From assembly GCA_020137815.1 (NCBI GenBank), contig CM035355.1, positions 7,852,271 through 7,916,270 on the forward strand: a DNA stretch of 64,000 bases. Reading direction: 5' to 3'. This stretch comes from Hormiphora californensis (lineage: Eukaryota; Ctenophora; Tentaculata; Cydippida; Pleurobrachiidae). Within the stretch, counting starts at the first letter, position 1; each line of letters begins with the position of its first letter. Below are positions 36,701-44,232 of the stretch, piece after piece. Below the pieces are notes generated by a model, which was given only the letters and a program-made list of their open reading frames with translations, was not told the DNA's origin and searched no databases. A program made the translations under genes and the position numbers.

Positions 36701-39700
36701 CTGGTCTCTGATTGGCTGATAACCAGTCACGTGACCTAAATAACGAGTTCTGATTGGTTGTTTACTATTGTCGGTCGCTTACCTGGGAGTAAAGCCTCGC
36801 CATGGCTTCCCCACTCTGCAATGCAGACTGAAGGACATCGGAAGCGGCAACCGCAGAGATGAGCAGAAGGAAAATCATGGTGTTGGGAATGGTGGGAGCT
36901 CTGTGCTGTGATTTAAATCGAGGGAGATCTGATTGGATTTATTAGTGGTGTGATGAGTTTAGAAGGTGTTTAGCACCTTTTGTAAAGTGGCTCTATTGTG
37001 TGAGATTTAATTGCCCCCCAGCTCTTTACAATCTTTCTCTTCCCATACCCTCTAGTTCGACCTAAGTTTAGAAAGTGCAACTCATCCCCACATCTTCTTC
37101 CCTGTAATTAATCTTGCAAAAAGGAGCATTGAACCCCGATTGAACCCAAACTTAACCACCCGATTTACTGGTACTTCCAGCTAGCCCAAGTACCAAATGC
37201 CAGGTGTTGTCATGACAACTCACTAGATTCTCCTACGTCTCCAGGACAACACGGGATACGACCTGAAACAGCTGTTTATCGGGTCTGAGGGGACCCTTGG
37301 TGTGATAACAGATGTGTCTCTCCTGCTCCCCCAGGCACCCACCAGTGTTAATGTAGCCATGTTCGGGTGTAAATCATTCGAGGATGTCGTCCAGACTTAC
37401 AGGTACAGGCGGACCCCGATTTAGTGACATCCTCGGGGGAAAAAATCCTGCCACTAAATCGGGGTGTCACTAAATCGGGGGCCACTAAATCGGGGTCCGA
37501 CAATTATACAGGTTTATATCCTTCGTGAATTGTAAGAAGCTGTAACAGGTATACCCTTGCCCTGCTCGACCCTTTCTGACCCCCTCCAAAATGTCTAACC
37601 TGAGATGGTCAGCGCGGCCAAAATGTCTAACCCAAACCCCTTTTCGTTGATAAATCTGCCCCCCTCAGGTTATCGCGAGCCCCTCCAAAATGTCTAGCCC
37701 AAACCCCTTTTAGTTGACAAATCTGCCCCTTGGTTACGAAGTCACCCCTATTATTGAATGAGCTAGCGCAGAGGGGGAATTTCATTACCAAAATCTGCCC
37801 CCCCTCAGGTTATCGCGACAGACCATGGGTGATAAACAAAACTGCCCCCTCAGGTTATCGCGACAGACCATGGGAGAGATTGTGAGTGCGTGCGAGTTTA
37901 TGGATAGGACCTGTATGAAAGCAGTTAATGAGAACCTATCCCTTGCCTCTCCGTTCCCTGATGAGCATCCTTTCTACTTCATCGTCGAGACATCAGGTAC
38001 ATATTACCCCCTCCCCGCCCCGTTAAGTATGGTACTTCCCGCATGTTGTTGTGTCTCCACTTTCAGTCCTAGGCAGAAATTTGTTGTGTGTATCAAATAA
38101 CCAAGGTGTTCTACCCGGATCTCTCCCGTTACGTGCAAGATCAGGTTCAGTAACACAACACGTGTTACACGTCTCAGGTTTGGACTGTTAGGCCAATGCT
38201 CTGACCACAGTTCTCGCGGTCAGGCCAATGCTCTGACAGGGTTTGTACCAGACTCATTTAGTACCCAACATATCTCCGGTTCCTTGCTTGCAGGTTCTAA
38301 CCAGGAGCACGACATGGAGAAGTTAGAGGGGTACGTGGCACGTGTATTCGAGGAGGGAGTTGCAGATGATGGGGTCTTAGGTACTACACAACAACTATTC
38401 TTGTATTTACTGTGTAATGTGTATCTACTATGTGTAGTCTAGTGTGAATATCACTCTCTTTGATACTACATACACGCAGCTTCGGCCACCCCATACCAAG
38501 CTGCTACCTCCCTCCCAGCTACCAGTAAGGACCAGGCGGGTCGTCTGATGGCGCTACGAGAGAACATTGCCCCCGCCCTCAAACTGTTAGGATACAACTA
38601 CAAGTATGATGTGTCACTGCCAATCAAACAGATGTACTCTCTAGTGGAGAAGGTACGTGGTATGAAGCACGTGTCTTGTGTTGGGGTTATTGGGAGGGAG
38701 GGGGTGATAGGTCATAGGGTGGTTACAAGGAGGGTATTATATTGAGACACCATTTTGGCAAGGTGGAGGTAACAAAATCCAGCTATTGCTCGTCGTTTTG
38801 CGTTAATGAAATAGAGAAACGACGAGTGGCAATTTGAGGTCTGAGATCGAGAAGAGTTTGTTCCATTTGTTCCATTTCACTGCTCACAATTTCATGCAAC
38901 TCAAATTGTAACATTGGAATCTAGGTGGGAGAGAAGACGGTGGGAGAGGAGAATTGTATCTCCGTTGGATACGGTCACCTAGGAGACAACAACCTTCATC
39001 TCAACCTAGTAACGCCCACCTACTCTACACAGGTCATTATGACGTCATAGTGTGATGTCATAGTGTGACGTCATAGTGTGACGTCATAGTGTGACGTCAT
39101 AGTGTGACGTCATAGTGTGACGTCATAGTGTGATGTCATAGTGTGATGTCATGTAGCACGTGTGATGTCATGTTTTCACAACTACTTTGTTCACTGCATT
39201 TGGTGTCAGGTGTACCAGTATTTATCTGCAAGCTGTGATGTCGTATGAAATTAGTACATGTTAGGTTCGGGATTCGGGAAGAGAGGTCACAAAATTTGAA
39301 CAAAACTGTATCCTTTTGCTCAGATAATTTTGGTTCCAACCTGTCAGAGCATTGGCCTGACCCATTCTCGTTTCTCTCAAATTTGCGGAGCGCGCGAGAA
39401 CTGTGGTCAGAGCATTGGCCTGACAGGTTCCAACTGAAATGAAAATATATTTTGTCGATATCCTCATTCCTAGCTTACTGTGAGTCTAGACGGTCTAGAA
39501 AACTTTCAGTTAGAATCTCACGATTGCTCCAAAATGATCACCAAACTATAGTTTCCCGAACCCTATCACTAGGTAAAAGAGGTGCTGCAGGAGCAGGAGG
39601 GTTGTCATGTAGGGAGTTATGGGCACATTAGTGATGGGGACCTCCATCTGAACCCAATATCTCCCAACTTTTCTAGCACGGTAGTTGTGAAACAAATTTT

Positions 39701-42593
39701 ATTGTATTTCTCGTTACCAATAACAACCAAAATAATGGCCCTCTCAGCTGTAGTCTGTGTGAGCTTGATCATTAATAAACTGTAACACCTCTTTTGCTAC
39801 GTGTAATATGTTGTGGTTATCAATTACTAGTAAACCCGTTCGCCCTACGGGCGAATTTCTGGGAAATGGTAGCTGGATTAGGGAACACTGACATCACCAG
39901 TCGAACTGTTGACATGCACCGTACCGTAAAAGGAGCTCAGGCGGGATCGCTGCGAGTTTTAGAACTCCTCGCGTTTCATCTGTTTGCAGTATTCATCTGG
40001 GATTGATCACCGGTTCTGTCTGACCTTCAACGTCTTTTTCGTTGTCTCTGCACTTCTCAGTTCTCTTGGTGTTGCTGTATTTAAACCCCTCAGTGTATGG
40101 AAAAGTAGAGAATGGCGGTGAGATCTCCAATTGTCGCTTTCGTAATCGTATATCAACGGTTGTTGAAGAGAACATAATAGCTGGAACAGTGACACAAAAA
40201 CAACGCAAGAACAGCTGCACGTGCAGCTGCAGTAGATTAGTAACAATCCTTGGCAACGGCTCCCACCCCTGGCCCAACTCCAGCTATAGTACTCCACCTC
40301 TAAACCTGCACGTGCAAAATGCCATATTTGGTAAAAAAAACGGGACAGGGCATTTCCCTATTTGCTTTAATAATAGTATGATGTAAATTGCTGTGTGTAC
40401 ATGTGTTTTCGCTTTAGCATGCTTCTGCTCTGCAGTCTGCACCTCCTTTGTAGCATGTTTTCAATTTCCCCTTTTTTGTGCAACTAACTGCTAAATAAGA
40501 CCGTTGTTGCTGAATGCTACCTATGATGCTGCCGTGTGTACTACAATTCCTTGACTAAATTCTACCCTATTCTGGTATATCACTCTTAGTTCCACCTATA
40601 AACGTACAGGTGCTAGGCCTTGTCGAGCCATTTATCTACGAGGAGGTTGCCAAGCTACGTGGCAGCATCAGCGCTGAACATGGACTGGGACTGAAGAAGG
40701 CTAACTATCTCAAGTAAGTGCTCTACTTAGACTGCTCAATCAATCAATCAATCATAACACCGCTCGGTGGCGGGGTGCCGCTTAGACTGCTGACTGCTGA
40801 GACCAATTAGCTATACTGATAACTGAGACCACATGACTGCTGAGACCACATGGCTGCTGAGACCAATTAGCTGCTGAGACCACATGGCTGCTAAGACCAC
40901 TTAGCTGCTGAGACCACATGGCTGCTAAGACCACATGGCTGCTGAGACCACATGGCTGCTGAGACCACATGGCTGCTGAGACCACATGGCTGCTGAGACC
41001 ACATGGCTGCTGAGACCACATGGCTGCTGAGACCACATGGCTGCTGAGACCACATGGCTGCTGAGACCACATGGCTGCTGAGACCACATGGCTGCTGAGA
41101 CCACATGGCTACTGAGACCACATGACTGCTGAGACCACATGGCTGCTGAGACCACATGGCTGCTGAGACCACATGGCTGCTGAGACCACATGGCTGCTGA
41201 GACCACATGGCTGCTGAGACCACTTAGCTGCTGAGACCAATTAGCTGCTGAGACCAATTAGCTGCTGAGACCACATGGCTGCTGAGACCAATTAGCTGCT
41301 GAGTCCACATGGCTGCTGAGACCACATGACTGCTGAGACCACATGGCTGCTGAGACCACATGGCTGCTGAGACCATTCGGCTGCTGAGACCACATGACTG
41401 CTGAGACCACTTGGCTGCTGAGACCACATGACTGCTGAGACCACTTAGACTGCTGAGACCACATGACTGCTGAGACCACATGGCTGCTGAGACCACATGG
41501 CTGCTGAGACCACATGGCTGCTGAGACCACATGGCTGCTGAGACCATTTGGCTGATGAGACCACATGGCTACTGAGACCACATGGCTGCTGAGACCACAT
41601 GGCTACTGAGACCACATGGCTGCTGAGACCATTTGGCTGCTGAGACCACATGGCTGCTGAGACCATTTGGCTGCTGAGACCACATGGCTGCTGAGACCAC
41701 ATGGCTGCTGAGACCACATGGCTGCTGAGACCAATTAGCTGCTGAGACCACATGGCTGCTGAGACCACATGGCTGCTGAGACCACATGGCTGCTGAGACC
41801 ATTTGGCTGATGAGACCACATGGCTACTGAGACCACATGGCTGCTGAGACCACATGGCTACTGAGACCACATGGCTGCTGAGACCACTTGGCTGCTGAGA
41901 CCAATTAGCTGCTGAGACTGTTTGACTGCTGAGACCACATGACTGCTGAGACCACATGGTTGCTGAGACCACATGGCTGCTGAGACCACATGGCTGCTGA
42001 GACCACATGGCTGCTGAGACCACTTGGCTGCTGAGACCAATTAGCTGCTGAGACTGTTTGACTGCTGAGACCACATGGCTGCTGAGACCATTTGGCTGCT
42101 GAGACCACATGACTGCTGAGATCACTTGGCTGCTGAGACCACATGGCTGCTGAGACCAATTAGCTGTTGATACCACATGGCTGCTGAGACCAATTAGCTG
42201 CTGAGACCAATTAGCTGTTGATACCACATGACTGCTGAGACCACATGGCTGCTGAGACCACATGGCTGCTGAGACCACATGACTGCTGAGATCACATGGC
42301 TGCTGAGACCACATGGCTGCTGAGACCACATGACTGCTGAGACCACATGGCTGCTGAGACCAATTAGCTGCTGAGACCATTTGGCTGCTGAGACCACATG
42401 GCTGCTGAGACCACATGGCTGCTGAGACCGCTTCACTTTTCAAAATCAAGCTTTTTGTTTTTATCACCTTCCAACTTTGTTTTCTTTCAGGTACAGCAAA
42501 GACAGTGGAGTGATTGATATGATGAGGGTGATTAAGGGAGTGTTCGACTCCAACGCCATTATGAATCCTTACAAACTGTTACCATGGAAATGA
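24779..42593 (+). CDS. D2HGDH: D-2-hydroxyglutarate dehydrogenase, mitochondrial, 12 exons
   Basis: Predicted 508 residues (human 521). This FAD enzyme oxidises D-2-hydroxyglutarate to 2-oxoglutarate in mitochondria. Exons: 24779-24934, 25188-25338, 25826-25962, 26214-26292, 26533-26660, 37245-37402, 37854-37996, 38294-38380, 38480-38652, 38925-39032, 40610-40713, 42491-42593; the total closes in frame. The N-terminus is Arg/Ser-rich, as for a mitochondrial presequence. The FAD loop [18 protein letters not shown] spans exons 2-3. Also seen are [46 protein letters not shown] and SISAEHGLG. Residues H422, H429 and E463 match the spacing of the human metal ligands (7 and 34 residues). Intron 5 (10.6 kb) contains an antisense protease gene, and intron 11 a 1.6 kb minisatellite. 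A second version of exon 10 lies at 39573-39680. Confidence 0.95.
25352..25630. repeat. three copies of a GC-rich mini-foldback repeat
   Basis: Three units (about 25352-25434, 25469-25538, 25558-25625) follow the pattern TCTGGCGCCGCCATACCCC, a central GTGCTCAGATCGGGTCGG and GGCGCCGCCAGA. The ends are inverted repeats. Further copies lie at 34404, 35832, 49261 and 54109. They are in D2HGDH intron 2. Confidence 0.75.
25704..25804. mobile_element. hAT-type MITE with perfect 8 bp target duplication
   Basis: Ends CAGGAACCGACCGAA and TTTCGGTCGGTTCCTG, flanked on both sides by ATATTAAC. In D2HGDH intron 2, 21 bp before exon 3, so the MITE and its duplication form most of the branch-point region. 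Confidence 0.92.
26424..26545 (+). repeat. fourfold duplicated acceptor of D2HGDH exon 5
   Basis: TTGCCTAGGTAACCTTGCC occurs at about 26427 and 26458, a mutated TTGCCTAGGTTACCGAG at about 26490, and TTGCCCAGGTAACCTTGCC at about 26525. The last is the real acceptor (CAG|GTAACC, exon 5 from 26533). Each upstream copy keeps an AG and exon-like sequence. The motif is also a palindrome (GTTGCCTAGGTAAC). Confidence 0.85.
26886..27767. mobile_element. piggyBac-type MITE, 882 bp
   Basis: Flanked by TTAA on both sides (26882-26885, 27768-27771), with ends CCCTTTGGAGACGA and TCGTCCCCAAAGGG. The palindromic GGGTCACAGGTGACCCA recurs inside at about 26905 and 27631 and inverted at about 27229. No long ORF. 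In D2HGDH intron 5, before the protease gene's 3' end. Confidence 0.85.
27819..36878 (-). CDS. papain-family cysteine protease with C-terminal ShKT domain, 9 exons
   Basis: Predicted 378 residues. Exons: 36783-36878, 36557-36677, 35929-36103, 33417-33553, 32522-32618, 32238-32355, 32003-32091, 31422-31557, 27819-27986; the frame closes throughout. It has a signal peptide ([13 protein letters not shown]), an I29-type propeptide ([28 protein letters not shown]) and a mature C1A peptidase. The latter shows [20 protein letters not shown] (oxyanion Q129, nucleophile C135), [10 protein letters not shown] (H272) and [20 protein letters not shown] (N288). A Pro/Thr linker leads to a six-cysteine ShKT module at residues 346-378 (CKDEWGIQC ... 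CKRSCNLC). Likely secreted or lysosomal. The whole gene lies antisense inside D2HGDH intron 5. Intron 1 is a MITE plus a 15 bp repeat. Introns contain many transposons and duplicated exon edges. Confidence 0.9.
28104..28521. repeat. 29 bp minisatellite, first block
   Basis: Tandem units GGCAACTACCCAATAAACTC then CATTGTCTT or CATTGCCAT, about 14 copies. The CATTGCCATGGCAAC variant forms a palindrome resembling an RFX X-box. In protease intron 8. Originally continuous with 30270-31414; see the inserted element. Confidence 0.92.
28661..29221. mobile_element. pogo/Tigger-type MITE, 561 bp
   Basis: TA-flanked ends CAGTCGGACCCCGATTTAAC and GTTAAATCGGGGTCCGACTG. The interior is shared, in opposite orientation, with the copy at 34196-35083. 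Confidence 0.9.
29323..30063. repeat. 63 bp satellite, about 11.5 copies, open on both strands
   Basis: Unit built from CGAGAAATTTCCCCGAATCG, CAATTTCTTACCGAGAAAAT and TTTCTCGAATCGTATTTTCT. The unit is 21 codons, so long repetitive frames stay open on both strands. Each unit is itself imperfectly symmetrical (TTCTCGAA, CGAGAAA). Confidence 0.9.
30270..31414. repeat. 29 bp minisatellite, second block
   Basis: About 39 further units of the same 29 bp repeat, with variants AAGAAACTCC and AATTAACTCC and two shortened units near 31025 and 31390. It runs up to 8 bp from the donor of protease exon 8 (GAG|GTGAGT at 31422/31421). Confidence 0.92.
31919..31989. repeat. CTGTCAGAGCATTGGCCTGAC family repeat
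   Basis: About 71 bp. Begins CCTGTCAGAGCATTGGCCTG, a middle CTCATTTCGCGAGAACTGTG and ends GGTCAGAGCATTGGCCTG-ACAGG. Each end is itself a small hairpin (GTCAG...CTGAC). In protease intron 7. Other copies at 32829, 38184, 39339, 49726 and 50767, and a fragment near 43909. Confidence 0.85.
32829..32909. repeat. CTGTCAGAGCATTGGCCTGAC family repeat
   Basis: Full copy in protease intron 4, between duplicated exon 5 edges. The end has an extra GACATTGACCTGACAGG. Confidence 0.85.
33184..33384. mobile_element. 200 bp foldback MITE in protease intron 4
   Basis: Arms of about 70 bp: CATCAGAATGTCGCTCGGCA and ATTTCCGCATTGGCTCGG on the left are mirrored by CCGAGCCAATGCGGAAATTG and CCGAGCGACATTCTGATG on the right, with a loop of about 60 bp. 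It lies 33 bp from the exon 4 donor. Confidence 0.88.
33585..35756. mobile_element. TTAA-flanked foldback element with arms over 600 bp
   Basis: Ends GGGTACACCTCGGCAAAATT and AATTTTGCCGAGGTGTACCC, flanked by TTAA at 33581-33584 and 35757-35760 (piggyBac/Kolobok-type target). Left arm 33585-34195 and right arm about 35131-35756 look identical by eye; both encode the same 87-codon open frame as mirror images. The loop is a short hairpin (ATGTTTAGCAGAAAT...). A pogo MITE is inserted in it. In protease intron 3, D2HGDH intron 5. Confidence 0.9.
34196..35083. mobile_element. pogo/Tigger-type MITE, 888 bp, nested in foldback element
   Basis: TA-flanked ends CAGTCGGACCCCGATTTAAC and CGGGGTTCGACTG. 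A reversed relative of the 28661 copy. Contains a nested GC-rich mini-foldback (TCTGGCGCCGCGACCC ... GGCGCCGCCAGACA) at 34404-34469. Confidence 0.9.
35832..35899. repeat. GC-rich mini-foldback repeat
   Basis: ATGGCGGCTCCAGACCCC ... GCGCTCAGATCGGGTCGGC then GCCGCCAGATAG; 30 bp beyond the donor of protease exon 3, in intron 3. Confidence 0.75.
36170..36416. repeat. 31 bp minisatellite in protease intron 2
   Basis: Units GTGTCAGAACGCGTTAGAAC then ATGTTAGGAAT, about seven copies. The first copies are diverged. Confidence 0.9.
36430..36500 (-). pseudogene. partial duplicate of protease exon 2 with donor
   Basis: Repeats the last 70 bp of exon 2 (from [13 protein letters not shown] to the CAG|GTACGTG donor) almost exactly, 127 bp downstream of the real donor. 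No separate acceptor of its own was identified. Confidence 0.85.
36693..36782. mobile_element. hAT-type MITE forming protease intron 1
   Basis: Truncated or diverged family member (AAATACTGGTCTCTGATTGG, CACGTG core, TCTGATTGGTTGTTTAC). It is bounded by the 15 bp direct repeat CTGGGAGTAAAGCCT (36678-36692 and 36783-36797). MITE plus one repeat equals the whole 105 bp intron 36678-36782. The MITE edge supplies GTAAGC. Confidence 0.88.
37406..37504. mobile_element. pogo-type MITE at the D2HGDH exon 6 donor
   Basis: Diverged copy CAGGCGGACCCCGATTTAG ... TAAATCGGGGTCCGAC. Its left TA is part of the donor AG|GTACAG, so the element starts at intron position 4. Confidence 0.8.
37664..37874 (+). repeat. 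duplicated acceptor of D2HGDH exon 7
   Basis: CCCCTCAGGTTATCGCGA occurs at about 37666, 37802 and 37847. The last is the canonical acceptor (CAG|GTTATC, exon from 37854). The middle copy starts exactly 45 nt earlier in the same frame with no stop between them. AAAATGTCTA repeats lie among them. Confidence 0.85.
38184..38240. repeat. CTGTCAGAGCATTGGCCTGAC family repeat (reverse)
   Basis: Copy in reverse orientation in D2HGDH intron 7: TTAGGCCAATGCTCTGACC ... GTCAGGCCAATGCTCTGACAG. Confidence 0.75.
39033..39165. repeat. 13 bp tandem repeat carrying CRE-like TGACGTCA sites
   Basis: About ten units of GTGTGACGTCATA in D2HGDH intron 10. At least five contain the full CREB/ATF palindrome TGACGTCA; the others read TGATGTCA. 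Confidence 0.88.
39339..39428. repeat. CTGTCAGAGCATTGGCCTGAC family repeat
   Basis: Copy with a longer middle (TTTCTCTCAAATTTGCGGAG), in D2HGDH intron 10, just before the alternative exon. Confidence 0.8.
39573..39680 (+). CDS. D2HGDH: alternative exon 10b of D2HGDH
   Basis: 108 nt between CACTAG and the donor ACG|GTAGTT, the same length and phase (0-0) as exon 10 at 38925-39032. It encodes a diverged version: [12 protein letters not shown] in place of [12 protein letters not shown]. Both metal-binding histidines sit at the same relative positions (18 and 25), with C11, D21 and P31 also shared. No stop codon. It would make a 36-residue swap if used instead of exon 10. Alternatively it is a decaying duplicate, but an intact frame and both splice sites argue against long neutrality. 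Confidence 0.8.
40785..42428. repeat. 17 bp minisatellite, about 96 copies
   Basis: Unit CTGCTGAGACCACATGG with variants CCAATTAG, CCATTTGG and CCACTTAG. It fills nearly all of D2HGDH intron 11. Because 17 is not a multiple of 3, the minus strand stays open in all frames, giving Ser-Gln-Gln-rich pseudo-proteins up to 340 codons. Confidence 0.95.
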
Positions 42594-42635
42594 ATTGTTG
42601 AATTCTGTGATTTGCAAGGATTATAAGATCGACAG

Positions 42636-43577
42636 TTAGTAGGGTCGGTTGTGGGAAGTTGGGTCTGGAATTTTAAATTTGACTTGCTGATATTATTAGG
42701 GAGTCTATAAAAAGTCCAAAGTACCATCCCACAGGTCTCTACCACCCCCGGTTCACTAATTAGTCGTAATTATGTGATTTATGACGTTATCGCCAATTAG
42801 CATTAATAATACCAGTTCCTGAACACTTAGAGCTTAGATTTTGATACCAGCTGATAGAGGATCACTAGATTAGTGGGCATTCAAATTTTGAGGTCGATCG
42901 GGGTTATGGTTGAGGAGTTATAACCGTTTTTCCGTTTGGCTGGCGGTTGGCTGGCACCACGTGGGATTACGGGTTTAGGTCGTCGTGGGAGGTCGTAATT
43001 GGTCGCGTTCGATCGGGCTCGATGAGGTGATCAAAACCTAGTGGGGCCAGACCTTGGCCCCACCCCGTTCTTGGGTTATTGGGCTTTTCGGTTTCCCGCC
43101 AAAATATTTTCCCGCCAAAACCGAAAAAGCCTAATAACCCAAGAACGGGGTGGGGCCAAGGTCTGGCCCCACTAGGTTTTGATCACCTCATCGAGCCCGA
43201 TCGAACGCGACTAATGACGACCTCCCACGACGACCTAAACCCGTAATCCCACGTGGTGCCAGCCAACCGCCAGCCAAACGGAAAAACGGTTATAACTCCT
43301 CAACCATAACTCCGATCGACCTAAAATTTTGAACATCCACTAATCTAGTGATCCTCTATCAGCTGGTATCAAAATCTAATCTCGAAGTGGCCAGGAACTG
43401 GTATTATTAGTGCTAATTGGCGATAACGTCATAAATCACATAATTACGACTAATTAGTGAACCGGGGGTGGTAGAGACCTGTGGGATGGTACTTTGGACT
43501 TTTTATAGAGTCCCTAATCATATCAGCAAGTCAAATTTAAAATTCCAGACCCAACTTCCCACAACCGACCCTACTAA
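42636..43577. mobile_element. 942 bp near-perfect palindrome downstream of D2HGDH
   Basis: Starts TTAGTAGGGTCGGTTGTGGG and ends with its reverse complement. The arms are about 455 bp with few mismatches and the loop is about 22 bp (CCCGCCAAAATATTTTCCCG). It begins 43 bp after the D2HGDH stop codon. No ORF. Probably a foldback element; a TA target duplication is possible. Confidence 0.9.
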
Positions 43578-44087
43578 GTTACTGTTACTGTACCTGTATC
43601 AAACACTAATACTGAAAGGAAAAGTTGCCTTTGGACATCTTTTTTAGTTTTATTTTTACGAGGTTTTTAATTCAAACTAAATCCGGGAATTTTTATACAT
43701 AATGATGTTGAACATCTCCTTTTCTACAAAAGTAAATTGGCATTTGTCTTGTATACATCTATTATTATGTTCTAACCCTTCTTTACAAGGAAAGAGGGTC
43801 GAGCTAGGCAACATACCTATTGGATACAGTGGATCATGAAACATTGTTTCACGGCTGTCACTAAAACAAACACAGCCCGGACCTGCGGTATTTTGACTTT
43901 TGAGTATGCCTGTCAGGTCAATGCTCTGACACTTGACAGGAGTATGCAAACACAAACAAGGTAATTGCAGTAAAGATGCTATTCACTATTCATCCTTGTT
44001 TTAGTGACAGCCGTAATGCATTATAACAAGATACGGGGCGAATAGCATCGTTCACTATATTCGTTTAGCTAATTCGCTTTGAATATA
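43578..44087. other. non-coding spacer with a short inverted repeat
   Basis: Contains ACGGCTGTCACTAAAACAA (about 43851-43869) and its reverse complement TTGTTTTAGTGACAGCCGT (about 43995-44013), and a fragment of the TGTCAGGTCAATGCTCTGAC repeat near 43912. No gene recognised. Confidence 0.55.
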
Positions 44088-44174
44088 CAGTCGGACCCCG
44101 ATTAACCGGGATGCTCAGGGGAAAGGGGTTTTCCCGGTAAATCGGGGTGCCCGCGGTATATCGGGGTCCGACTG
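44088..44174. mobile_element. pogo-type MITE, 87 bp, upstream of the GPCR
   Basis: Ends CAGTCGGACCCCGATTAAC and TATATCGGGGTCCGACTG, 58 bp before the GPCR start codon. Confidence 0.85.
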
Positions 44175-44232
44175 TTTATAATTCAATTTGTACCCTATTT
44201 GTGCTAGAAGCTTAGTTCAATGATATAGCGTT

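Noticed and set aside
39245-39442. Frame crossing the GTCAGAGC repeat in D2HGDH intron 10
   Set aside because: Driven by the dispersed repeat copy; no splice signals or homology.
41445-42467. 340-codon minus-strand frame rich in [17 protein letters not shown]
   Set aside because: It is the translation of a 17 bp minisatellite; all minus frames are open because 17 is not a multiple of three and the unit has no stop on that strand.
43677-43955. 92-codon minus frame between D2HGDH and the GPCR
   Set aside because: It spans fragments of dispersed repeats and a short inverted repeat; no family resemblance.
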